A stretch of DNA of 64,000 bases from Eucommia ulmoides. Its lineage: Eukaryota; Streptophyta; Magnoliopsida; Garryales; Eucommiaceae. Positions within the stretch are counted from its first letter, which is position 1, and each line of letters begins with the position of its first letter. The stretch covers positions 42,842,285 through 42,906,284 of the forward strand of contig CM028326.1 in NCBI GenBank assembly GCA_016647705.1, read 5' to 3'. Made by a program: the position numbers and the translations under genes. Shown here piece by piece: positions 46,835 through 58,903 of the stretch. The notes beneath the pieces are model-generated. The model searched no databases. It saw nothing but the letters and a program-made list of their open reading frames with translations, and was not told where the DNA came from.

Positions 46835-47149
46835 TGGGTCTCCCTTACTACTTAACCACCAGAGTTAACTATGTAGCCGAGAAGACCTCAAGGCCACACG
46901 TGGTCCTGCAACTGAAACTCAAAATATACTACAATCACCAACCCAAATCATGCCCATGGGAGAAAATCAATTCCATACATACTTATAAAACTAAAAACGA
47001 CAATAGGTTCCTTTATAGACATAGAGACATAAGGAGAGAATACTCGATGATCTCAAGAGGCTCGTAAAATGTACCAGTCGAAGTAATTCACTTCGCCCAC
47101 TTGACTCTAATTTGATTTTGAACTCGCACGCTCCCTATTTGATATGTAG
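46835..47149. other. Unassigned sequence left of the Tat-lineage element
   Basis: No domain recognised on either strand. It ends with TGTAG (47145-47149), the left copy of the target duplication of the element that follows. The sequence right of that element, 54690-54730, is probably the other half of the same pre-insertion locus. Confidence 0.5.
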
Positions 47150-47781
47150 TGATGTTGTCAAAAATCTCCGAAACGTGTAACAACTCCTCAGGTGTTAGAA
47201 AATTCCACAACTTACGATCCAACCTACAAAACCAATTAGTTCTAAAGGGGAGACACCGGTGTAGTGTCAACTAAAGAACTTCTGGCGTAAGAATAAGTCA
47301 GACCGCTCTATGAATCAAAGAAAACTTAGGACTGTATTGTGAATGAAATATTGAGAATTTTCCATTATACCTTCTTTCCTTCTGCATATATAGGCCCCCC
47401 TGGTAACCATCCCTGCTATGATTTTCTCCACATTCCATATTTAATTGCCGTGAATGTTACTTGTGCTCCCATTACGGGATATTACGCTAATCATGTTTGT
47501 GCATGGGGAGGGAGATAGGTGAGGTAACAACTATCGTTGACCTACCATCCTTAGATCTGATAATCAGGCATTTATTAGGAGGCCTTGTTTTGTACCACAT
47601 TAGCCCATGTGTGACTGGGCTTCCTAGGCAGATCGAGTGTATTTATATTTGGGCTGTTAACACGGTCGGCATATGATTGGGTCTCGGGCCACTTTCTTTG
47701 GGTCGGGTTTTATCGACTGATCCGACCTAAAATTTCCACACCGGTTTCTACAATTCTCGAGTATGAATTTCGCCTACATCA
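47150..47781 (-). repeat. 3' LTR of the Tat-lineage element
   Basis: On the minus strand begins TGATGTAGGCGAAATTC and ends ACAACATCA. It aligns along its length to 54109-54684 and 56339-56961. It carries an AGACCGCTCTATGAATC block, a TATATAGG box (near 47390) and a CACCGGTTTCTACAATTC block. Confidence 0.85.
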
Positions 47782-48517
47782 TTTACCCTCCTGAATTTCG
47801 TGGTGATTCATCAAAGCGAGACGGAAGATCATTTTTCTTCTATTCCAGTAACGACCTCATCCTCAATATGAATTTTCTTGAAGATGCAATTTTGGTCTCA
47901 TTCAACCAGAACTCCAAACCTTCTGACTGAGTTCAATTTGGCGGATGGATACGAAGGTTACTGCCCTGCTAGCTTAGCTAGGGCAATAGTAGTGACGTTG
48001 GTGACGATGTGCAGGACTCTTGGGTCTTCTGGTAGGCTCAGCTCTCCCCTGATCAGGCTCAGTTCATCTTTGACCAAATTTGGCTTAACTTTGACCGGGG
48101 TCAGCTCACTCTTGACCATACTTGAACACCGCTTAGCGAGTCAACCTTGGCGCGTATTGTGCTTCACGTCACATCTCTGCCAGACAATGCAGATCAGCCG
48201 AGCACTTTTTGATTAATTTTTCGTCTTTCCTACCTTTAGTCTTATCGGTTTTGTAATGATGACGCTCGATAATTATGTCTGGCTTTAAGCATCTACCGTA
48301 TTTGATCTCGGAAACCGTCGCTTTTTCCTCGATACTTGCCGCCGTCGTTTCGCTCCATACGTCAATAATATTCTGACGATTGAGTTTCACCTTTCTTGTC
48401 ATTTTACAATAACTGGTTTGGCTATTTAAAGCTAAACCTTCTCGAGACCTCTTCACAATTTTTCTTATTATTTTCTCTTTTCTTCTTCCTTCTGTCTCAT
48501 TTTGTCTTAGTTCAAAT

Positions 48518-49003
48518 ATGGCCTCATTGTCATCTGCTTCAGACATTTTCAGTGCCGTTCAAGTGGAAAGAAAGAAGGAAGTAGGACTGGGGTATTGCTT
48601 TCGCGAACTCATGATGATGGCAAAGACCCTTGACGAAGGGCACCCTAGGCTTCGGGCTATCGCGGATGCCAGTGCCCTCTTCGATTCCCTTGATGCTGCC
48701 CATTTTTGCGTGATATCCCAACTTCATGAACTTCGTGGTCAATTGCGGGTGGCAGAGAAACAAATCGAAGAGTTGCGAGCCCAAGTAAATATCCATAAAA
48801 CTCACAATGGCGTGCTGAAGGCAGAGAGAGAAAAGCTTCTAGACAAGAACGAGGAGAAAAAAGAGAAAATACGCTCTTTGGTTCTAGCACTGAGCCAGTA
48901 TGAAGTGGGTAACTTCTACTGTTCGAGTTCGACTAGAATGGATCATTTATCATATGGATTCTTAACCATCACATTTAAGAATAAGCAAAGTTTTGATAAA
49001 TAG
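48518..49003 (+). CDS. Extra antisense ORF of the Tat-lineage element (161 codons, coiled coil)
   Basis: Opposite in strand to the element's pol, between pol and the 3' LTR, a position where Tat-lineage elements are known to carry extra ORFs of unknown function. The reading begins MASLSSASDIFSAV and has an alpha-helical, coiled-coil-like middle (LRGQLRVAEKQIEELRAQV and KAEREKLLDKNEEKKEKI). A TATA-like CTATTTAAAG lies near 48421, about 95 bp upstream, followed by a CT-rich leader, so it may have its own promoter. The last 30 residues may be intron read-through (GT at about 48906). No domain recognised. Confidence 0.55.
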   Translation: MASLSSASDIFSAVQVERKKEVGLGYCFRELMMMAKTLDEGHPRLRAIADASALFDSLDAAHFCVISQLHELRGQLRVAEKQIEELRAQVNIHKTHNGVLKAEREKLLDKNEEKKEKIRSLVLALSQYEVGNFYCSSSTRMDHLSYGFLTITFKNKQSFDK

Positions 49004-49329
49004 GAGTAAATCTTCCAATCATGACTTTTCATGAGAGTAAGTCTTTGCCCGTGGAGGTGATTAATTGGGAAAGAAAAGAAGTATATTCCTATTCCTCAAG
49101 AAATATATTCCTATACCCCTCTGTCCTTATCCATATCAACTTTAAGTAATAAACATGATGTGGACTGCATAAGTCTTAACGGGCTAAAATAAATAATGCA
49201 CTTACTAGCCTGAAATTGATGACTTGTTACACATTAGTTTTTGCAAATTGCTCAGTGTTTTTGCTAAGTCAATCCGAGCAGCTCATCATCGGTTTTGCCA
49301 TTTTACGGAGTGGGCTGATTAGAACAACT

Positions 49330-49880
49330 TGGTTAATGTGTGGGGCTGATCTGGATAGTTTGGTGAACTAATGAACTGATCTTTGCATCTTAGCAAACTG
49401 ATCTAGGCATTTAAGTTGGTTGTTAAACTGATCTTGGTAGTTCAGATCAATAAACCGATCTAGGCAATCCGGTTAGTCGATAAGCCAATCTTGGCTGCTC
49501 AGAAGAATGAACTGATGTAGGCAGTCCAGTTTGATTGATGAGCTGATCTTAGCAGCTCAGGCGAATGAACTGATCTAGGTAATACAGTTTGATAGATGAG
49601 CTGATCTTGGAAGCTCAGATGAATGAACTGATCTAGTCAGTTCAGTCTGATTGATGAGCTGATCTTGGCAACTTAGACGAAACGAATGAATTGATGTAGG
49701 AAGTCCAGTTTGATTGATGCGCTGATCTTGGTAGCTCAGGCAAATGAACTAATTTAGGCAGTACAGTCTGATTGATGAGCTGATCTTGGTAGCTCAGACA
49801 AATGCATTGATCTAGGCAGTTTAGTCTGATTGATGAGCTGATCTTGGCAGCCCAGTTCGTGGATGAACTGATCTATGGAA
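49330..49880 (-). repeat. Tandem repeat, about 8-9 units of about 62 bp
   Basis: Units read on + as GATGAGCTGATCTTGGCAGC-TCAG ... GAATGAACTGATCTAGGCAG-TCCAG. Two alternating half-units both contain CTGATCT(T/A)G. Located between pol and the antisense ORF of the Tat-lineage element. Confidence 0.85.
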
Positions 49881-52800
49881 ATAAATTGTTTGTTGAGTTG
49901 ACTAGCTTAGTTTTAGACTATTTATTAGCCTAAGCGTAGGACTAATTATTATTTGAGATTCCTTTATGAAAATAAATGGCTTTGACTACTTATTCAAAAA
50001 TTACCGGTCTAAAAAGCAGAACAATTTTTCTTTAAATCCTTAATAAAAAATTACACAACAGATAATAAGAGACTCACACAAATTATTTTCGTAAATGCGC
50101 GATGTTCCATAGTCGATGAATCGACACACCATCCAGATCTTCTAACCAGTACGTCCCTGGCCTGTTCACCTTAACTTCCTTGTATGGTCTTTCCCAAGTA
50201 GGAATTAGTTTTCCTAACCTAGCTTCTGGGCGATGTGCCATTACCCTTTGAAGCACTAGTTTTCCTACTGTGAAGTGCCTTGGTTGAACTGCATGATTGA
50301 ACGTTCTTCCCTTCTTTGATTTGTGAGCTGCCATCCTCAATACTGCTTGGTCTCGTTTTTCCTCTAGCTGATCTAACTCTTGGCACATAGAAACCTCGTT
50401 TTTGACGAAATTGACAGTGCTATCTCACCTTGAAGGTAAACTAATTTCCATTGGGACCACCGCCTCCATCCCATATGTCATAGAATGAGGTGTTTTCCCC
50501 GTGGTGGTTCTTGGAGTAGTACGGTAGGCCCACAAGATTGCCGAAAGCTCTTCCATCCATTTACATTTGGCATTATCTTATTGCTTTTTGAGTGATTCTT
50601 TGATTGACCTATTCGTTACCTTTGTTTGCCCGTTTGCCTGCGGATAGACAGGGCTTGATGTTCGATGTTGTATCTTCAATTAGTTATACATCCAATTGAC
50701 ATTCTCCCCAGTAATGGGGGTTCTGTTGTCTGATATTAGAACTGCTGGAACACTAAAATGACAGATTACTTGCTTCCAAAGAAAGTTCTTGACTTCATAT
50801 TCGATTATAGACGCGAACGCATCAGCTTCCACTCATTTGGTGAAGTAATCAATCACTAACAGTAAATACTTCTTATTTCCAGGTGCCAGTGTGAATGGCC
50901 CTAGAACATTTATCCACTATTGAGCAAAAGGCCATGGACAATGGATGGACGTTTGTGCTTGAAAAGGAACTTGGATGTCATTAGAGAATTGTTGGCATTT
51001 GTCATACTTCTTGACGTACTCCTTCGTATCGCTGCGCATCGTTGGCTAGTAATATCTAATCGTAAGTGCCTTGTGCACTAAGGTTCTTCCTACCTAGTGG
51101 TTCCCACAAACTCTTTCGTGAATTTCCTGTAATACGTAGTTTGCTTCTTTTGGTCCCAGCTACAGTAACAACGGTTATGTGAAAGACCTTTGGTACAACT
51201 TGCCATCCATTATGATATACCTTGATACTTTATATAAGATTTTTTTGGCTGTTTCTTTACAGTCTGGCAACGTTCTTTCACTTGAGTAACGTACCAAATG
51301 AGTTCTCCAATCTTCCTCTTGTCCGAACTCTTCGACGCAAGCACAAGATTCGGTTTGAGTTGATATGGATGGCTGCTCTAGATAATATACCACCCTGGAT
51401 TGCTGATCTGGACCAAATGATGATGCCAACACCGATAACGCATCTGTTTTTTCATTTTCAATCCTTGGAATAGCTTCAATCTTACAATTGTCAAAGGCCT
51501 TCATCAACTCTTTCACTTTATCAACATAGAGGCACAACCTCTCTTCATTGACCATGTACGCGCCATTTATTTGATTTACCACGAGTTGTGAATCCGACCT
51601 GACCTCCACATTAAGTGCTCCCAACTCCTTCGTTAAGGTCAAGTCCAAAATTACAGCTTTGTACTTGTTCTCATTGTTGGATGCTCTGAATCCGAGCTGC
51701 ATAGCCTTCTCGAGCTGATCACTTTTTGGGGTTTCCAGAATTATGCCAAATCTACATCCTATTGAATTTGACGCTCCATCAACCCATAACTTCCAAGGTC
51801 TTGTTGGCGGTAATGCACATTCGCCGTCCTTAATGGCTGCTCCTTCCGGAGGTATTATCTCAGTAATGAAGTCAACCAACACTTGGCCTTTGATTGCTAT
51901 ATTGGGCTTAAAGGTCACATAGAACTCTCCCATCTCTACCGCCCACTTTATAAGGCGGCCCGAAGCCTCTGGCCTATCCATCACTGCCCTCAGGGGGTAC
52001 GAGTTCAACACATTGGTTGTATGCGCTTGGAAGTAAGGTCTGAGCTTCTAAGCTGCAATTACGAGGGCTAAAGAAAGTTTCTCAAGCTCAGTATAGCAGG
52101 TTTCTGCAGGGACTAACGAGTTACTTACATAAAATACTGGCCTTTACCCTCTTGTGTATTCCTTCACCAGTGCTGCACTAACCGCAACTAGGGTAACCGC
52201 CAAATATAGGTACAGCTCATCCCCAGGGTTAACCTTGGCTAAAGTTTTGACAGTGCTTTGATAGATTGCAAAGCACATTCGCTGTTCTCGTCCCATCGAA
52301 AATTCTTACTCCCTTTCAAAATTTTGAAGAGGGGTGCACATCTGTCTGTAAATTTGGAGATTAACCTGTTCGGGGCAGCCAATCTTGCAGTCAACACCTG
52401 GGCTTCACGTATCACTGTGAGGGACTTCATATTCTGAACAACTTCTATTTTCCTAGCATCAAACGTGATGCCCGTCTTGTTCACCACAAAACCAAGGAAC
52501 TTTTTCGACTCACCCCGAATATGCACTTCTCAGGGTTCAACTTCATATTGTACTTCCGTAATATTGTGAAAGTCTCCTCCAGGTGCTCCAACTGATCTTC
52601 TTTCTGAGCACTCTTGACCAACATGTCATCTGTATAAATCTTCATAGTTGTTCCAATTTTTTCTTGGAATATGTGGCTCACCAGTCACTGGTATGTCACC
52701 CCTACATTTCTCAAATTGAAAGGCATCACTCTATAGCTGTATGTACCCCTAGGGGTGATGAAAGTTGTTTTTTCATCCTGATGATTCATCTGGATCTGAT

Positions 52801-54108
52801 TGTACTCGGAGTAAACATCTGTCATGGATAACAATTCCTGCCCAGCAACTGCGTCTATTGTCTGGTTTATCCTGGGCATTGGATAACAATCCTTGGGGTA
52901 TGTCTGGTTAAGGTTAGCAAAGTCCACACATATCCTCTATTTCCCATTCTTCTTCTTGACCAACAATGGATTGGCTAACCACTTTGGGTAGATCACCTTC
53001 TCTTATATGCCCTATTCTGAGCAACCTCCGTACTTCAGACTCTATCACATTAATTTTCTCCAGATAGAACATCTCCTCTTTTGCATTTCAAGAGGGTAGG
53101 ACCTCGAGATATCGAGTCGGTGAACCATTACCTCAAGGCTAATCCTCTTCATATCTTCAGGTGCCCAAACAAACACGTCCAGATTCCTTTCCAATAGTTA
53201 CATAAGCTTTTCTTCCTTTGATTTGCTTAGTGATGTGCCAATCAATAAGTTTTTAGCCCCCCAACTGAAAGTTACTTCCCTGACTTGTTCCGCTGGTTAA
53301 AGGACTCAGGGATGTTCCATGAAGTCATCAATCTCCTAAGCTGAGTTGCTGACCTGAACTCCGATGTCCTCCTAAGCTGGGCTGTTGATCTGAGCCCTGA
53401 TGAGTTCTTGTTCCTGTCGCAGTTTGGTTGTTTTCTTCCTCTTCCTAGTTACTGCTAAACATTGCTTCGACGCAGTTTGGGTTCCTCAGATGACAACCAT
53501 CTTTCCATCCTTTACGTACTTTGCATATTGATGAAGTATTGATGCTACGACCCCCAATGCATGAAGCCAGGGCTGTCCCAAGATGACATTGTATGGGGAC
53601 GTTAAATGCATTACAGTGAACTCCATAGCCCTAGTCAATCCACCCATATCTTTGCTCACTGCGATGGGTAATGTGATCTTCCTTATTGGAGAGCTTAGGT
53701 CTCTATTAAAACTTACCATCAGCAATTGGGTTGATGAGACACTTCCCCATAGTCCTCGTTGTCAAATGTGATCTCTGGTCCAGTTCTGCTTGTGGGAGCC
53801 ATTACTTCTCTGTTGCTTGGTTTCTTCCCTGCCTCACGGACCTTTCTCTTATGTTTGCGGTCCATTTACCCAGCGTAGAGATCAGTTGCATTTATCACGA
53901 AGCTGGCCCTAAGAACGCTGCCAGGGTTATTATCCTGCATCTCAAACGCTGCAGTGGTATGAACTCCACTTAAAGCCTCCACGTGTGTTTTTTGTATCCA
54001 CGGGGAGTAAGATTTCTCCTCACTGACTCAGGCCTGTTGCGCTTAACTGTAACTGTCTCATATCGTCGGTGGACTTCTTTTTATTGAATTCCCATAGACG
54101 ACGTCAAA

Positions 54109-54684
54109 TGATGTTGTAAAAAATCTTCGAAACGTGTTGCAACTCTTTACGTGCCAGAAACTTTCGTAACCTACGATCTAAACTACAAAACCGGTTAGTT
54201 CTAAAGAGGGGACACCGGTGTAGTGTCGGCCAATGAACCTCCAACGTAAGAATAAGTCAGACCGCTCTATGAATCAAATAAACCTTAGGACTGTATTGTG
54301 AATGAAATATTAAGAGTTCTCCCTCATCCCTCCTTTCTTTTTGCATATATAGGCCGTCCTCTTGGTAGCCATCCCTGCCATGACCCTCTCCACGTTCCAT
54401 CTTTTATTGCTATGATGTTGCCCGTGCTCCTATTATGGGATGTTACTCTAATCATGTTTGTGCATGGGAGGCTTTCATTAGGAGGCCTTGTTTCGTACTG
54501 CATCAGCACATGTGTGGTTGGGCTTCCTAGGCAGACCGAGTGTATTTATGTTTGGGCTGTTAACACGGTCGGCCCAAGATCGGGTCTCAGACCACTTCCT
54601 TCGGGTCGGGTTTTATCAACAAATCCAACTTGACTTTTCCACACCGGTTTCTACAATTCTTGAGTGGGAATTTCTCCCACATTA
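54109..54684 (-). repeat. 5' LTR of the Tat-lineage element
   Basis: On the minus strand runs from TAATGTGGGAG at 54684 to ...ACAACATCA at 54109 and is followed at once by the PBS-like stretch. Homologous to 47150-47781. TGTAG target copy adjoins at 54685. Confidence 0.85.
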
Positions 54685-54730
54685 TGTAGTAACGCCTCAA
54701 GTGTCCATAAGCTCTAACACATGCTCTTGG

Positions 54731-56961
54731 TTCTAGTGGATAACACTACTTGGGGAATGCCTGGTTAAGGTTAGTAAAGTCTACGCACATCCTCCATTTT
54801 TCATTCTTCTTGACCAGCATTGGGTTGGCTAGGCACTTTGGGTAGACAATCTCCATTATATGCCCTATTCTAAGTAGTCTTCACACTTCGGACTCTATTA
54901 TTTCTTTCTTCTCCGAACTGAACATCATTCTCTTTTGTTTTACTTGAGGGTAAGATCTCGAGATATTGAGTCGGTGAACCATCACCTCAGAGCTAATCTT
55001 TTTCATGTCTTCAGGTGCCCAAGCAAATACGTCCAAATTCCTTTCTAACAATTGCATGAACTTCTCTTCCTTAGATTCGTTCAGCGATGTGCCAATTAAC
55101 AACTTTTCGGTTCCTTGATTGAAAGTTACTTCTTTAACCTGTTCAGCTGGCTGGAGGACTCCGGGTTGCTCCCTGAAATCATCGATCACTTGTGCTGAGC
55201 TACTGACCTAAGTTAGACTATCAACAATCTGGGCCTGATAAGCCCTCGCTCCTGAGTTGGGCTATTGATCTGAGCTCCGATAGGCCTTTGCTCCTGAGCT
55301 GGGTCATTGATATGAGATTTGCTGGACCTCTACTCCTGAGCTGGGCTGTTTATCTGAGCCTCAATGGACCTTTGCTCCTAAGTTGGGCCGTTGATCTGAG
55401 ATCTATTGAACCTATGCTCTTGAGCTGGTTGATCTGAGTTTTGATGGACTTTTGCTCCTAAGCTGGGCCATTGGTTTGAGATTTGCTAGACCTCTGATCC
55501 TGTTGTTGTTTGGTAGTCCTCTTCCTCTTCTTAGTTATTGTTAAACATTGCTTGGATGTAGCTTGGTCTCTACAGATGACGATCACCTTGCCATCCTTTA
55601 CGTACTTAACACATTGATGAAGTGTTGATGTTACGTCTCCCATTGCATAGAGACAGGGTCGTCCCAAGATAGTATTGTATGGGGACGTGGAGTCCGTTAC
55701 GGTGAACTCTATAGCCTTGATCGACCCATCCTCATGCTTGCTTGTTGTGACATGCAATGTGATCTTCCTCGTTGGAGAGCTCAGGTTTCCATTATAGCCC
55801 ACCATCAACATTTGGGTTGACCCAATGTTGGAATTAGGGATACCTATTCGACTACGCATGTTAACGAAAATAATGTTGATTGAAGTGCCTGTGTCAACCA
55901 AAATCCTTCGTACCTAGAAGCTGGAGATCCAGAGCATTATTACTAATGCATCATCATGAGGACTAGCCACATCCACACTGCCCTCGTTGTCAAACGTGAT
56001 TGCCTGTCCAGTTCCACTTGTTGGTGCTATCAAGTCTCTACTGCCTGGTTTCTTTCCTGCCCCATGGGCCTTCATCTTTTGACCATGGTCTGTTTTCCCA
56101 GCGAAGGGATCAGCCTTATTTATCATGAAGCTAGCTTTTGAGGAATGCTGCTAGGGCAATTGTTTCGTGTTTCGAAGAGAGTAGTGGCACGAAATACACT
56201 TGGAGCCTCTAAATGTGCTTTTGTATCTACAGGGAGTGGGATCCCCTCTTCTTGACTCACATCTGTTGTGCTTAACTACAACTACCTTATCTCATCGGAG
56301 AACTTCTTTTTATTCTTCTTCCCATAGACGGCACCAAATGATATTGCCAAAAAATCTCCAGTATGTGTAATAGCTCCTTACGTGCTAGAAACCTCCGCAA
56401 CCTGCAATCCAACCTACAAACCAGTTAGTTCTACGGGGGGACACTAGTGTGGTATTAGCTAAAAAACCCTCAGCATGAGAATAAGATCAGACCGCTCTTT
56501 GATAGATAAAAGCTTAAGAATATAATGTGAATGTAATATTGAGAGTTTTGTGTATGATATCTATTTTTGCAGTATATAATTGGAGCCAATTTACCTCATA
56601 ACCATCGTTCCCATGATTTTATCCACGTTCCATATTTAGTTACTGTGATTGCTGTCCATGCTCCTATTATGAGCTATTGCGGCGATCACGCCTATGAGCG
56701 TCGGGGGTGAGTAGGTAAGGTTAACCTGCCATCCTTAGAACGAGAAACCAGGTCTCTCGGAAGGCCTCATTCTATACTAGATCAGCCTATGCATGGCTGG
56801 GCTTCTTGGGCAAGTTATGCGTATTTACATCTGAGCCGTTAACACGCTCGGCCCATGGTTGGTTCTCGGACCACTCCTATCGGGTTGGATTTTATCTACC
56901 GATCTGGCACGCCTTCTTAACACCGGTTTCATAATTCACGAGTGGGAATTTCACCCATATC
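54731..56961 (-). mobile_element. Truncated relative of the Tat-lineage element (5' LTR to RT start)
   Basis: Minus orientation: LTR 56339-56961 (starts TGATATGGGTGAAATTC), PBS-like TTTGGTGCCGTCTATGGG (56338-56321), protease-like block (LVDTGTSINIIFVN, 55898 downward) and a tandem-repeat zone (about 55190-55500). The start of the RT region follows (PEDMKKISSEVMVHRLNI near 55020). It stops near 54731. Same family as 47150-54684 and, like it, without recognisable gag. Broken. Confidence 0.8.
55190..55500 (-). repeat. Tandem repeat, about 5-6 units of about 57 bp, CTGAGCTGGGC type
   Basis: Units read on + as GGACCTTTGCTCCTGAGCTGGGC-TGTTGATCTGAGAT... Located between protease and RT blocks of the truncated Tat-lineage copy. 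A shorter version (two units) is at the same place in the intact copy, near 53335-53405. Confidence 0.8.
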
Positions 56962-57590
56962 AATGTCTAACATGAACAAATTAATCTTTAAATTTTCGTT
57001 GCTTACACATGTTGTACCTTTGAGATCTCGTTCTGAGATATTCTGTATTATTCCTTATTTGTCATTAATTGTAATAGAATGATTTAAAAAAAAGAATTTG
57101 GGTTTTAACGTTGCAACTAGAATTCTGAGCAGGATTTTTTTTTTTCCTGAACATTATCTAGGTTTTGGTTGCAAGATGGAAATGTTTGGACAGGAATAGC
57201 GGAGAGTTATTTCAAGTCTTGATTGCTTGAGCTCGGAATATCCCCGAATTGGAACATCTGGCTCAGAACAGAGATCACTGTTGATTTGGCTCGGGCTTTG
57301 AATGACTTTTGGATAAGTTTTTGGAGAGGGTTCAAGTGAATGGCTTATTTAATAAGACTTTTTCTCTTCTTTTCCTATACTTTCCCAAGTTCATTTCTAA
57401 TGCTCTAGGTATAACCAATATGCGGCATATATATTTTCCTTTCCACGTTTATGTGAGATTATTTTAACTAGAGTATACTCACGTAATCATATTCAAACAT
57501 GCAATCATCTTAACAATTGTTGTGATTTTTTCATCAGATTAATCTTAATTATCTTCTTCATCATATTCAAACATGCAATTATCTTAACAA
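56962..57590. repeat. Left copy of a direct repeat flanking the Athila-like element
   Basis: From about 57110 this matches 62830-63250 in the same orientation: GGAAATGTTTGGACAGGAA / GGAAAGGCTTGGACTGGAA, CAAGTTCATTTCTAATGCT / CGAGTTCATTTCTAATGTT, CATATTCAAACATGCAATCATCTTA / ...CATTCAATCATCTTA. A 32-bp piece (CATATTCAAACATGCAAT...) is repeated again at 57562-57592. No protein family recognised. Identity roughly 70% by eye. Confidence 0.6.
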
Positions 57591-58851
57591 TTGCCTCTTC
57601 TTCTTCCTCTTTCGTCCTTTTCTCCAAAATGATCCAAAATGGACTTACGAAGGGGAAAAAATAGAATGTTGGCGTTGCAACATGTGTTTTCGCGGTACGA
57701 TGCTGTTTTTAGAACATTAGGGTTCAAAGGATTCACATTGTAGCGCCACGTTTTTGGTGCTGTAGTGCCAAATATTGCTGATTCGTGTTACAGCGCGTGT
57801 TTTCGAGCTGCAACGCGGGTTACCTTTGCATTGCGAGACTTCGGAAACATGGTCGTAATTTTCTCATCCGAACTCCGATTGAGGTGATTCAAAATGATTG
57901 GGAAATCTAAAACTGAGATCTAAAACTTTCATGTTTTGAGAATTTCCAAAATCGAATTGCATCATGGTCAAAATCGGCCTTGAAGTTAACACATTTGCAC
58001 ATATTTTTCTCATTTTCTCTTATTTATTTATAAACCTACAAAACAATATAAAAACATATTAAATTAACAAAAATACTTGAAAACACACAAATATTTGAAT
58101 TTAAAAGTACTTGATTTGTTAGTAAATAAATCACTCATCAAATACCCCCAAACTCAAACGTTTGCTTGTACTCAAGCAAAAGAAAAGAAAATAAAAGACA
58201 AAACACAAATTTAGTACTAAAACACTAACAAAAAAAAATGTGAGTTTCGTATCGAATCAACAACTGTGCAATAATCTCCGCAACCACAAAATGCTCCAAG
58301 CTCAAATGAAATGTATACATTGAGATTATCTAGAATTTTGACTTATAAGTATTAATTTCAACCCACTCAAGACTCTAAAAGTGTCAGTGCGTGCACAATC
58401 ACTCTCACCCAACCAACCGAGCCTCAAATATATTTATGTGCTAAGGGGACAATGAACAATCTCTAGATAAAGAATGCAAGAATAACCATAAGCCCATTTT
58501 TCGTGTCACTCTCCTCTAATTGTGTAGGTATATATGTCATTGGAGATCAAAAGGATTTTGAGGGTTGTAATGTATAACTAGGATAAAAGGTACATGAAAA
58601 TATCATTTTTAGGTTCAAATCACCATAGACATGTATCACAACTTATAGATCTTACAAAATTTCCGAGAAATATTTATCGACTCCCCCTTTCGTTACATAT
58701 ATTCTTTTAATCAATCCCACAAGGTATTATTCATAAAACAAACTAAAACATATAATTTTTTTACTTACAAAATAGGTGAGAACCACACTCTCAAACTCAA
58801 AATTAACATTGTTTTCAATGTTGCACGAAAATACAAGACAACAGGCGAGGA

Positions 58852-58855
<4 letters not shown>

Positions 58856-58897
<42 letters not shown>
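58856..58897. repeat. T42 homopolymer
   Basis: Forty-two T residues inside the Athila-like element's internal region. A lysine-only reading on the other strand is an artefact of it. Confidence 0.95.

Positions 58898-58903
<6 letters not shown>

Larger units (their letters stand above)
47150..54684 (-). mobile_element. Tat-lineage Ty3/Gypsy element with both LTRs and target duplication
   Basis: Minus orientation: 5' LTR 54109-54684, PBS-like TTTGACGTCGTCTATGGG (54108-54091), protease block about 53725-53486, RT about 52960-52060, RNase H/second RNase H about 52011-51175 (LWVDGASNSIGCRFGIIL), integrase about 51100-50083. A tandem-repeat zone (49330-49880), an opposite-strand ORF (48518-49003) and the 3' LTR (47150-47781) follow. 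TGTAG flanks both sides (47145-47149, 54685-54689). No gag is recognised. Structurally delimited but the coding part has several to many lesions. The LTRs differ by roughly 10-15% by eye, mostly transitions, suggesting an insertion many millions of years old. Confidence 0.85.

Noticed and set aside
47878-48216. 112-codon plus-strand frame next to the 3' LTR of the Tat-lineage element
   Set aside because: Overlaps the LTR edge, has no motif, and begins without a promoter-like region; not supported as a second antisense gene.
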